Shown here in pieces: positions 1-6,088 of a stretch of DNA of 6,646 bases. Origin of the DNA: an uncultured Pseudobdellovibrionaceae bacterium (lineage in GTDB: Bacteria > Bdellovibrionota > Bdellovibrionia > Bdellovibrionales > JAMPXM01). The notes below the pieces were generated by a model, which was given only the letters and a program-made list of their open reading frames with translations, was not told the origin of the DNA and ran no database searches. How positions within the stretch are numbered: the first letter of the stretch is position 1; each line of letters begins with the position of its first letter. Position numbers and translations under genes: made by a program. The stretch covers positions 1 through 6,646 of the forward strand of contig CAKQVW010000161.1 of assembly GCA_934277865.1 (NCBI GenBank), written 5' to 3'.

Positions 1-987
1 TGTTTCCAAGATTTTGGAGATCTCGTTGTGGCATTTCAGCAGGGCTTCTGTGATGGCCATCGTGGCCTGGCGAGAAACTGGAGCCACTCGAAACAAGATG
101 GCATTGGGATTTCCACGCTTGGTGATCGGAAGCCCCGTTGGGGTCTGAAATCGGTGTAACGCCTGTTCTGTCCAATAGCGTGTCAGGCGAGCGAGTTCTT
201 CACGACTCCCACCCTGGACATTCACGATTGAGGGATTCACTTCATATTTCCCCTCAACCAGCCGAAGGCGCTGTACACTTTCGAGAATTGGCAGCATGCG
301 GTCGACAACTTCTACGGAGAGCCCTGTTGCTTCAGCGACGAAAGCGGAGTCGTGCTTCGCAAGCTTCCGATACGAGGCCAATTGCACAGCAGCTTCAAGG
401 CTCGCGGCGTAGGGAAAAGAAAAGTACACCGAGCGCTGCGATTCTCCCTGGGCCGCAAAGGCGTTGATCGAAGGCAAGTTTGCCAGCGAAACGATGCCAG
501 ATATCCAAGAAAAGAATCCTTGCGAAGTGAACACATAGAGCGCATGGCAAACTTCTGGAAATGTCATTTCGGTTCGCCCATACATCCAACGATCAATACG
601 GTCGACATCCACACGATCGGAAGGCACGGAAAGTCGATCTGCAAGCTCTCGATGCGAAAGTGGGCCGACGATTTGCAGGAAAAACTCGCGGGCAAAGTGA
701 ACGCCAGGCTCATCCAACGCAGTCAGCAAGCAGCCATAGGTTCGAAAAAACAACGCACGCAAGTCGACCTCCGACTCGGCACAGATCCTCTCAAAGGACG
801 ACCAACGCAATCGAACGCTGCCGCGTTCCCAGCGTCCATACTGATCAAAGGAAAATCCCAGTGCTGCGCTCATCTCACGCGTCGAACGTTTGGCTCGAAT
901 GGCGCGCAGGACTTCCGCTTGCAGCACGTCATACGGCAGAGCCACGGCATTGACGAGGGGGCGATCTACTGATGTGTTGATCTCCAT
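1..987 (-). CDS. DUF4423/TIGR02147-like transcription regulator with tandem HTH (C-terminus cut by window edge)
   Basis: The minus strand is open without a stop from an ATG at 987 to base 1, giving 329 residues with the C-terminus missing. Residues 20-80 look like a Cro/C1-type helix-turn-helix (STREMSAALGFSFDQYGRWE). Residues 100-155 look like a second, degenerate copy (SHRELADRLSV, then RWMYGRTEMTFPEV). Residues 185-329 match the DUF4423-like half of the plus-strand neighbour: FPYAASLEAA versus VPWASSVNAA, and VAPVSRQATMAITEAL versus IYPVSAEASREIADAF. The paralogy with the divergent gene at 1064 is direct evidence that this frame is coding. By comparison with that gene, roughly 20-40 residues are missing. 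No convincing Shine-Dalgarno precedes the ATG, so the start is uncertain; a GTG at codon 15 is an alternative. A DNA-binding regulatory role is inferred from domain architecture; the target is unknown. Confidence 0.85.
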   Translation of the reverse strand, partial: MEINTSVDRPLVNAVALPYDVLQAEVLRAIRAKRSTREMSAALGFSFDQYGRWERGSVRLRWSSFERICAESEVDLRALFFRTYGCLLTALDEPGVHFAREFFLQIVGPLSHRELADRLSVPSDRVDVDRIDRWMYGRTEMTFPEVCHALYVFTSQGFFSWISGIVSLANLPSINAFAAQGESQRSVYFSFPYAASLEAAVQLASYRKLAKHDSAFVAEATGLSVEVVDRMLPILESVQRLRLVEGKYEVNPSIVNVQGGSREELARLTRYWTEQALHRFQTPTGLPITKRGNPNAILFRVAPVSRQATMAITEALLKCHNEISKILET

Positions 988-994
988 GTCGCCA

Positions 995-1004
995 TCGGTA
1001 CCGA
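995..1004. promoter_or_regulatory. Perfect 10-bp palindrome in the divergent intergenic region
   Basis: TCGGTACCGA is a perfect palindrome lying 8 bp upstream of the minus-strand regulator's ATG. It is the leftmost of three dyads in the 76-bp spacer. Its position fits a site that would block transcription or translation start of the minus-strand gene. A short palindrome can arise by chance, so a regulatory role is inference only. Confidence 0.3.
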
Positions 1005-1010
1005 GGACGC

Positions 1011-1023
1011 TTGCCGTAGGCAA
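1011..1023. promoter_or_regulatory. Inverted repeat TTGCC-GTA-GGCAA
   Basis: Two perfect 5-bp arms (TTGCC and GGCAA) flank a 3-bp centre. The left arm overlaps the proposed -35 (TTGCCG) for the plus-strand regulator. On the opposite strand the same dyad reads TTGCCT, which could be a -35 for the minus-strand gene, though no good -10 follows it. Operator function is inferred from symmetry and position. Confidence 0.4.
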
Positions 1024-1039
1024 TCGATGAGTCTATGAG
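1011..1039 (+). promoter_or_regulatory. Candidate sigma70-type promoter of the plus-strand regulator
   Basis: TTGCCG at 1011-1016 matches the TTGACA consensus at 4 of 6 positions. After a 17-bp spacer, TATGAG at 1034-1039 matches TATAAT at 4 of 6. Transcription would begin near 1046, giving a leader of about 18 nt before the ATG at 1064. Both elements overlap dyad sequences, which suits a repressible promoter. The matches are moderate. Confidence 0.35.
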
Positions 1040-1044
1040 TCATC
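1026..1044. promoter_or_regulatory. 19-bp imperfect dyad, candidate operator
   Basis: GATGAGTC-TAT-GAGTCATC is an inverted repeat: the reverse complement of the right half is GATGACTC, which matches the left half at 7 of 8 positions. The same bases also form a direct repeat of ATGAGTC at 1027-1033 and 1035-1041, an 8-bp period. The element covers the proposed -10 of the plus-strand regulator, as expected for an autoregulatory operator. Which protein binds, if any, cannot be told from sequence. Confidence 0.45.
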
Positions 1045-1063
1045 TCGTCACCTGGGAGGATCG

Positions 1064-2119
1064 ATGTTCCCCGCACCCGACTACGCCAGACTAAGTCGCG
1101 AGATTATCGTGGAGCTTCGCCTACATGGCGAAGCTCACGAGACCACCAGTCAGCGAGATTTCAGTTCAAAGCTCGGTTACACATTTAATCAAGCCGGCAA
1201 GTGGGAATCTGGAACAACACAGTTCTACTGGCAAGACTTCACCAAGATTTGCGACGCTCTCAGCATTCCATGGCGCCGATTCACCGAAGACGTTTTGCTC
1301 TTTCGCTCGACGAACACAGACGAACCTCTGCACATCTTTCGAATTCTCTCGCAGTTTCTGGGTCCCGTCGAAACGGAAAAGCTCGCAAGCGTCCTTCAGC
1401 GCAGTCGATCAAGCATCCAGCGCCTGAACCACACTCAAGCCAAACTTGATTTTGTCGATTTTCTTCGACTCATGGATGTCCGGCCCTACGTTTTACAAAG
1501 TTGGCTTGCGCGTTTTTTTGATATCAGCAAATTTCACTCGTTCGCGGAAAAGTTTCGCGCCGAGCAGCAAATGTTCAAAGGCATTCTCTCAGTCCCCTGG
1601 GCGTCCTCCGTCAACGCGGCACTTGGGCTTCAAACCTACCAAGACCTTCCGATGCATTCTGATGACTGGCTCGCCGAACGAACCGGCCTCCGGGCATGCG
1701 AAGTGCGCACGGCCTTGGACAAGCTCGTGGAGGCCAATGTCGTGCATTTCAATGGCACGAAATACATCGGGCTCTTTCAAGAAATCACAATGCTTAAGTC
1801 GCCAGAATTCCGCCGCGTGACGCAGTACTTGAACGAGGCCATTGCGAAAAGCTTCAAGGCCGATCATCGAACCCGGCCCGACTTTAATCGCCCCTCCCTG
1901 TCTTCCACCCGGATCTATCCAGTCTCCGCAGAAGCCAGTCGCGAGATTGCAGATGCTTTTGTGGAATTTCACCACCGCATCGCACACATCATCAAAAGTA
2001 ACTCCGGCGCCAAGGACCACGTGCGGGCCATCGTCTTTCACTGCCTGGACATGTCTCTTCTTGGTGAAAAGGCGGCAAATTCTGAAACATCTGACACGCG
2101 CAGCGCATTATCTCCCTGA
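1064..2119 (+). CDS. DUF4423/TIGR02147-like transcription regulator with tandem HTH
   Basis: A 351-residue protein, paralogous to the divergent minus-strand gene. Residues 8-75 resemble a Cro/C1-type HTH (SQRDFSSKLGYTFNQAGKWE). Residues 88-150 look like a second, weaker HTH-type unit (VETEKLASVLQRSRSSIQ). The C-terminal half, about 170-330, resembles DUF4423: it includes a winged-helix-like stretch DDWLAERTGLRACEVRTALD (200-219) and then STRIYPVSAEASREIADAF (281-299), the segment typical of TIGR02147 proteins. Cytoplasmic, presumably DNA-binding. The ATG follows GGGAGGA at 1054-1060, a strong Shine-Dalgarno though close (4 nt from GGAGG). dcd begins 53 bp downstream on the same strand, so partial cotranscription is possible. 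The family call comes from remembered architecture; the target genes are unknown. Confidence 0.85.
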   Translation: MFPAPDYARLSREIIVELRLHGEAHETTSQRDFSSKLGYTFNQAGKWESGTTQFYWQDFTKICDALSIPWRRFTEDVLLFRSTNTDEPLHIFRILSQFLGPVETEKLASVLQRSRSSIQRLNHTQAKLDFVDFLRLMDVRPYVLQSWLARFFDISKFHSFAEKFRAEQQMFKGILSVPWASSVNAALGLQTYQDLPMHSDDWLAERTGLRACEVRTALDKLVEANVVHFNGTKYIGLFQEITMLKSPEFRRVTQYLNEAIAKSFKADHRTRPDFNRPSLSSTRIYPVSAEASREIADAFVEFHHRIAHIIKSNSGAKDHVRAIVFHCLDMSLLGEKAANSETSDTRSALSP

Positions 2120-2172
2120 GGCAACCGCAGATCGTTGCGAATCCGGGCAAGAAACTTTAGGTTCGAGCCCCT

Positions 2173-2712
2173 ATGATTCTATCGGACAAAACCCTGAACA
2201 GCATGATCAAAACTGGTGATCTGGTGGTCGAGCCACTGACGCCAGAAAGCATTCAACCCGCTTCCGTTGACTGCCGTCTCGGCACCCACTTTCTCGTCGT
2301 CGAAGACTTTAATATGGCGTCGATCGACATGGACTCCGAAGTGCAATATCGCGAGTTCGAAGGCGACACCATCACGATTCCTCCGCACACATTCTTGCTT
2401 GCGACCACCATGGAATGGGTGAAGCTCCCCAATGATCTCACGGCATTTGTCGAAGGCCGTAGCTCGATTGGACGCCTCGGTCTGTTTATTCAAAATGCGG
2501 GCTGGGTCGACCCAGGCTTTGAAGGCAACATCACGCTAGAACTCTACAACGCCAACTCGCTGCCGATCACTCTGAAAGCCGGCCGCCGCATTTGCCAATT
2601 GGTCTTCTGTAAAATGGATCAAGAAGCGCTCAATCCCTACCGAGGGAAATACCAAGGTCAGAGAAACTCAGTTGGCAGCCGCGTCTTCAAAGACTCTGAA
2701 TCCCGCAAATGA
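2173..2712 (+). CDS. dcd: dCTP deaminase (possibly bifunctional dCTP deaminase/dUTPase)
   Basis: Converts dCTP to dUTP and ammonia, feeding dUMP for thymidylate synthesis; cytoplasmic and oligomeric in the family. The 179 residues start with the canonical MILSD, which fixes the start even though only a weak AGG at 2159-2161 serves as ribosome site. Family motifs are [10 protein letters not shown] (28-37), [12 protein letters not shown] (93-104), [18 protein letters not shown] (109-126, with the expected catalytic Glu at 123) and the C-terminal GKYQGQR (158-164). The [10 protein letters not shown] segment and the KYQGQR tail resemble the Mycobacterium-type bifunctional enzyme as well as monofunctional Dcd, so hydrolysis through to dUMP is possible; sequence inspection does not settle it. 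The last codons overlap cutA. Confidence 0.95.
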   Translation: MILSDKTLNSMIKTGDLVVEPLTPESIQPASVDCRLGTHFLVVEDFNMASIDMDSEVQYREFEGDTITIPPHTFLLATTMEWVKLPNDLTAFVEGRSSIGRLGLFIQNAGWVDPGFEGNITLELYNANSLPITLKAGRRICQLVFCKMDQEALNPYRGKYQGQRNSVGSRVFKDSESRK

Positions 2713-3056
2713 CCCAAGGTACCTCCTTGTTTTCTGATTTGCACTGCGTCATCTACGCTGTCTTTCCTGATAAAAAGACGGCGGAAACGATTGCAGTGGA
2801 ACTCGTCGAAGAAGGCCTCGCCGCGTGCGCCAATGTCTTTCAAGAGCACACAGCGATCTATATGTGGGCCGGGAAGCGCGAAAGATCGGCGGAAGTTGCA
2901 GTACTTTTCAAAACAACTCATGAAGCTGTCCCGCGGCTGATGCAAGAAATCAAATCGCGACACCCATACGAAACGCCCGCGATTTTGTCTTGGCCCATAG
3001 CCCACTGCGATCCGGGCTACGCGCAATGGATCTCCGACACTGTGAAACTCAAATGA
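2709..3056 (+). CDS. cutA: CutA1-family divalent cation tolerance protein
   Basis: A 115-residue protein of the small trimeric CutA1 family, named for copper tolerance in E. coli; its actual biochemical role remains unsettled. Family motifs are GLAACANV (36-43), YMWAGK (51-56), LFKTT (66-70), HPYETP (85-90) and the C-terminal YAQWI (104-108). The length is normal. No N-terminal signal peptide is evident, so it is probably cytoplasmic. Its ATG overlaps the dcd stop as ATGA (2709-2712), and no independent Shine-Dalgarno is seen, which points to translational coupling with dcd. A functional link to nucleotide metabolism is not established; shared expression is what the sequence supports. Confidence 0.93.
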   Translation: MTQGTSLFSDLHCVIYAVFPDKKTAETIAVELVEEGLAACANVFQEHTAIYMWAGKRERSAEVAVLFKTTHEAVPRLMQEIKSRHPYETPAILSWPIAHCDPGYAQWISDTVKLK

Positions 3057-3075
3057 TGTGCACCAAGCGCTCGCG

Positions 3076-3288
3076 CTAAACAAGCCAGCGCGCCGCCAAC
3101 ACCATGGCCACGGTGAGTGCAGTCAAAATCACAAATATCTTAAAAGCCTCCAGATCTAGGGAGTGCCCGCTGTTTCGACGAGCACCACGAACGTCCACTT
3201 GCGACGCACGCCGTTTGGCCACGAGGGCTCGCCATAGCGAAGACCGAGCCGAAGTTGCTTTCATTATCTTTTCCCGATCTGGGCTCAT
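3076..3288 (-). CDS. Small basic tail-anchored membrane protein, unknown function
   Basis: A 70-residue protein that I do not recognise. The first 45 residues are hydrophilic and rich in Arg/Lys (for example LVAKRRASQVDVRGARR, 22-38). The C-terminus is one hydrophobic segment, about 50-67 (FKIFVILTALTVAMVLAA), ending in RWLV, so it should be a single-pass membrane protein with most of the chain in the cytoplasm. The ATG at 3288 is preferred because GAGGAAG (complement of 3296-3302) sits 7 nt upstream; a GTG at 3318 would extend the frame by 10 residues but would place that Shine-Dalgarno inside the gene. It lies alone between convergent cutA (19-bp gap) and divergent pyrE. The good ribosome site and clean membrane segment favour a real gene, but small ORFs like this can be spurious. 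Confidence 0.6.
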   Translation of the reverse strand: MSPDREKIMKATSARSSLWRALVAKRRASQVDVRGARRNSGHSLDLEAFKIFVILTALTVAMVLAARWLV

Positions 3289-3352
3289 TTCGCTACTTCC
3301 TCGTCGGGCTTTCGCCACGTTTACTTCGGTCTGGCTACAAGGTCATTTTTCA

Positions 3353-3380
3353 CAGGCCTTGCACCGCAGGCCCTGCACCG
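3353..3380. repeat. 14-bp tandem repeat upstream of pyrE
   Basis: CAGGCCTTGCACCG (3353-3366) is followed immediately by CAGGCCCTGCACCG (3367-3380), identical at 13 of 14 positions. The junction also forms an 11-bp palindrome, GCAGG-C-CCTGC (3366-3376). It lies 66 bp before the pyrE ATG, between divergently transcribed genes, where an activator or repressor site would be expected. TTGCAC in the first copy (3359-3364) could serve as a weak -35, with TATGCC at 3383-3388 after 18 bp. It could be a paired regulator site or just a replication-slippage duplication. Confidence 0.6.
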
Positions 3381-3445
3381 GATATGCCATTGGACGAGAA
3401 AATATTTGGAGCCAAAACGCCCTTGATCCCTGAAGGAGTCCACCC

Positions 3446-3979
3446 ATGTCGACAAAAACTGAACTCGCAAAATCCGTCTTCCAACTGGCGCATCGTACCG
3501 GCACCTTCAAACTCCGCAGTGGCCAAACCTCCAATGAGTATTTCGACAAGTATCAATTCGAAAGCCGGCCCGAAGTCCTTCGCCAAATTGCCAAGCAACT
3601 TGTTCCGATGCTACCGAAGGACACTGAGCTTCTTGGCGCGCTTGAAATGGGTGGAATTCCCATCGCAACAGCCATCGCACTTGAAACCGGCCACGAGGTT
3701 GTCTTCGTTCGCAAACAACCGAAAGACTACGGCACTTGTCGGTTTGCCGAAGGGCCCGACATCAAGGGCAAAAAAATCACGCTCATTGAAGACGTGATAA
3801 CGACAGGTGGTCAGGTCGTGATCAGCGCAGGAGACCTGCGCAATGACGGCGCGATCATCACCGACGTGGTGGCGGTCATCGATCGCAGCGAGGGAAAAAC
3901 CGATAAAATTAGCGCAGCAGGACTGAAGCTCCATGCGCTCTTCACGATGGCTGAACTCAAAGCATCCAACCAGAACTAA
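3446..3979 (+). CDS. pyrE: Orotate phosphoribosyltransferase
   Basis: Transfers ribose-5-phosphate from PRPP to orotate to give OMP, the fifth step of de novo UMP synthesis; a cytoplasmic dimer in the family. Family motifs in the 177 residues are LRSGQTSNEYFDKYQFE (23-39), GALEMGGIPIA (64-74), the Lys-bearing segment VFVRKQPKDYGT (86-97) that contributes to the partner active site, and the type I PRPP-binding motif LIEDVITTGGQV (113-124). It is shorter than E. coli PyrE (about 213 aa) but matches the compact form of roughly 180 aa seen in many bacteria and archaea. GAAGGAG at 3432-3438, 7 nt before the ATG, is an excellent ribosome site and fixes the start. It stands alone on its strand, with no other pyr gene next to it. 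The next gene converges 26 bp downstream. Confidence 0.95.
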   Translation: MSTKTELAKSVFQLAHRTGTFKLRSGQTSNEYFDKYQFESRPEVLRQIAKQLVPMLPKDTELLGALEMGGIPIATAIALETGHEVVFVRKQPKDYGTCRFAEGPDIKGKKITLIEDVITTGGQVVISAGDLRNDGAIITDVVAVIDRSEGKTDKISAAGLKLHALFTMAELKASNQN

Positions 3980-4005
3980 ACGACCACCGACCAACAACTA
4001 TGCGG

Positions 4006-5223
4006 CTACTTGCGTTTCAGCTTCCAATGCTTGATCGCAAGTTCCGTAATCGCTTCGGCCATTTTCTCGTTCCCGTAGCTCCCTTGGTGATCTCCCGCGT
4101 AGTGCACAGGATCTGCGTACACTTCTCGATCGCCATCGGAGGCAAAGATATCCAGCAAGGAAAAGGTCGGGTACCCCTTCAGGGCCTCAACGACTTCGTT
4201 CGCAAATTTTCGGTAGCGTTCTCCCGTTTCCGGGTCCGAGTACGCCAACTCCTGTCCCACCAAGGGCTTACCGGTAAAGGCGCCAGGCTGGATCACATGC
4301 AAAGATTTTTTGCCAAGAGCACTTGAAGTGGCATGGATCATCTTTGAATATTTCGAATACCGCAAAACGGCGTCATGAAAATCCGACTTCGGAGCTCGAT
4401 CATCCCCGTTGATGTTGGCATAAACCGTGTTCATTTTAAAAAGCTCGCTCGTGGCGCGATACTTTTCCAATGCCTTGTTGAGAGTCGTCCCAACAAGAAA
4501 ATGCAGAGCTTGAGTCGCGACACTCTCGCGAAAAACCGGTCGAAACCGCAGAGAAGACAAATAACGATAAAGTCGGTACATCCCAGACGCAAACAACGAC
4601 CCTTGAGTGAAAACGCTCAGTGACATGAAATGCGAGAAAGGAGTCAAAAGACCTGCGTAGTGATGGGTCACTACGTAGAACTCATTGTACCCATCGATCG
4701 CCACGACGGCATCAAACTGCGTGATAAACCGATTGAACACGATTTCTTGGTTAGGAAGGCGCCAACCACCAACTGCGGCGCTGTAAACCTCTATGGTCTC
4801 GCCACCAGGGCCCAGCGCTCGCTTCGTCAGCGCTTGCCCCAGATGCGAACTAGCCGAATAACTGGCCAACAAGTCCGCCACGGATGCGCCAAGCACGAGA
4901 ATCCGAAACTTTCCAGCTTCGGGTTTTAGAGGAAACTCATCGCTTCGAAACCCCAGCTGATTAACTCGAGGAAGCGCACACGGCCCATCTCGGCGAAATA
5001 GCATGTCGTAGGCAGGATGCGGCAAATACCAATCGTCCTTCGAGCAGCCATTCTCTTCCAGCAGAAGAGCTTCCGCATTCTCAAACTTGTTGAGATCTTT
5101 CCGAAACATTTCGGTCGCCGGCACTCCCTCCCGACCAGCTCGGAAAACCAACCTTGATCCAATCTCCAGAAGGACCAAGCTGAGCGCGGTGGAAATCAGA
5201 AGGACAAGGACCTTTTTCGTCAC
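4006..5223 (-). CDS. Membrane-anchored SGNH/GDSL-like hydrolase
   Basis: A 405-residue protein. Residues 4-20 (KVLVLLISTALSLVLLE) form an uncleaved signal anchor or signal peptide, so the catalytic part should lie in the periplasm. SGNH-type blocks can be picked out in order: ILVLGASVAD (108-117, nucleophile Ser114), AAVGGW (149-154, block II Gly), AIDGYNEF (175-182, Asn180) and DPVHYAG (371-377, Asp371/His374). This supports an esterase or O-acyl hydrolase/transferase fold; the substrate is unknown. The nucleophile block reads GAS rather than classical GDS. The start is GTG at 5223. A TAGGTGG ribosome site overlaps the stop of the upstream methyltransferase, with only 5 nt between the genes, indicating coupled translation. 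It ends in a basic KLKRK tail. The family call rests on motif order and is fairly firm; the role is not. Confidence 0.75.
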   Translation of the reverse strand: MTKKVLVLLISTALSLVLLEIGSRLVFRAGREGVPATEMFRKDLNKFENAEALLLEENGCSKDDWYLPHPAYDMLFRRDGPCALPRVNQLGFRSDEFPLKPEAGKFRILVLGASVADLLASYSASSHLGQALTKRALGPGGETIEVYSAAVGGWRLPNQEIVFNRFITQFDAVVAIDGYNEFYVVTHHYAGLLTPFSHFMSLSVFTQGSLFASGMYRLYRYLSSLRFRPVFRESVATQALHFLVGTTLNKALEKYRATSELFKMNTVYANINGDDRAPKSDFHDAVLRYSKYSKMIHATSSALGKKSLHVIQPGAFTGKPLVGQELAYSDPETGERYRKFANEVVEALKGYPTFSLLDIFASDGDREVYADPVHYAGDHQGSYGNEKMAEAITELAIKHWKLKRK

Positions 5224-5228
5224 GCCAC

Positions 5229-6062
5229 CTACTTCTCACCGACGACGTAGGCGACCCAGGCTTCACATTCTTCGCCCTGTTCCACGCGGCTAAAGATTCC
5301 ATCACCTTCGCCGTTGCGAGTAGTCCCTTCCCAATAAACATGGGTTTTGCGGAACCCCGTTTCCATCATCATCTCACGAAGCTCAGGAATCGACCACATG
5401 CGCCAGTCATAGGTGAAGGCGTTGTTGTGACGAACCATTCTTCCTGATGCGTCTTTCACTTTGAAGTGAATATGAAACAGCGCCTCGCTAGAAACGGGAT
5501 CGTACGAAACCTGTTCCCAGATATAAGTGAATCCCTTGTGCGGAGTCTCTTCGCGGCTTTCTTTTTCACACGCCGGACCACCAAAACAATCGATGATAAA
5601 AAGACCACCAACATTCAGCGTGGCGTGAGCGTTGTGAAAGTAGGACTTCATCAAACTTCGCTCTTTGAAAACATAGTGAGAGAAGTTCATCGCCGAGACG
5701 ATGTCGGCCTTAGGAAGACCGGGATTCAACACGTTGTCTTGCTGAACCTGCACACGATCGCGCACGGACTTAGGAAGCACCGCCAAATTATGCGTGAGAC
5801 CATACAGAATCGGCTCGTTGTCGATATCCACACCATAGGCGCGATACTTCGGCGAAAGCTTTGCCCACTCACACGAGATCGCAAACGTTCCGCAGAAGTC
5901 CTCGCGAAGACTCACGGGCTCTCGGTTGGTGATCTCCCGATAGGTGTCCCGCAAAAAGCGGACATCAACTTCCGGCGACTGCACAGCGCGCCGGTAATAA
6001 TCGTACCGGTCAAATTTCGCTTCTGCGTTTTCTGCCAATTTTCCGGATTTTTTTTTACTCAC
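5229..6062 (-). CDS. Class I SAM-dependent methyltransferase
   Basis: A 277-residue putative cytoplasmic methyltransferase. The SAM-binding motif I region is REDFCGTFAISCEWA (53-67), a variant seen in a recognisable subgroup that carries EDFCGT in place of the usual glycine-rich GxGxG loop. Motif II follows as YGVDID (76-81), then QQDNV (107-111), NFSHYVF (126-132) and GGLFIIDCFGG (152-162) at the post-motif strand. The C-terminal region is rich in aromatic residues (TYDWRMWSIPELREMM, 217-232) and may form the substrate pocket. The start is GTG at 6062 with GAGGG (complement of 6072-6076) 9 nt upstream; the first in-frame Met is too far inside, at 125. Codons 3-5 are a run of nine A. It sits 26 bp after the E1 beta stop and 5 bp before the SGNH gene. 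The methyl acceptor (small molecule, protein or RNA) is unknown. Confidence 0.85.
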   Translation of the reverse strand: MSKKKSGKLAENAEAKFDRYDYYRRAVQSPEVDVRFLRDTYREITNREPVSLREDFCGTFAISCEWAKLSPKYRAYGVDIDNEPILYGLTHNLAVLPKSVRDRVQVQQDNVLNPGLPKADIVSAMNFSHYVFKERSLMKSYFHNAHATLNVGGLFIIDCFGGPACEKESREETPHKGFTYIWEQVSYDPVSSEALFHIHFKVKDASGRMVRHNNAFTYDWRMWSIPELREMMMETGFRKTHVYWEGTTRNGEGDGIFSRVEQGEECEAWVAYVVGEK

Positions 6063-6088
6063 GTTCAGACGCCCTCAAGGTTCTTTGC

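Noticed and set aside
138..972. Overlapping plus-strand ORFs at 138-467, 352-972 and 561-953
   Set aside because: They lie antisense to the minus-strand DUF4423-like gene, which is open throughout and homologous to its neighbour. Their translations are Arg/His/Ser-rich with no recognisable domain.
1589..2041. Minus-strand ORF of 150 aa inside the plus-strand regulator
   Set aside because: The plus-strand frame has a strong ribosome site, paralogy and domain structure; this antisense frame has none of these.
2158..2173. tRNA T-arm lookalike (AGGTTCGAGCCCCT) just before dcd
   Set aside because: There is no acceptor stem, D arm or anticodon arm around it; it is a chance resemblance in a short intergenic spacer.
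3066..3077. Inverted repeat AGCGC-TC-GCGCT between cutA and the small membrane gene, considered as a terminator
   Set aside because: The loop is only 2 nt and no U-run follows on either strand, so a rho-independent terminator is not supported.
3255..3797. Plus-strand ORF of 180 aa overlapping the pyrE start region
   Set aside because: It overlaps pyrE in another frame; pyrE has all its motifs and a perfect Shine-Dalgarno, and this product is low-complexity Ser/Pro/Lys.
3980..4005. Bidirectional terminator expected between convergent pyrE and the SGNH gene
   Set aside because: The 26-bp gap shows no hairpin or T-run; termination there is not visible from sequence.
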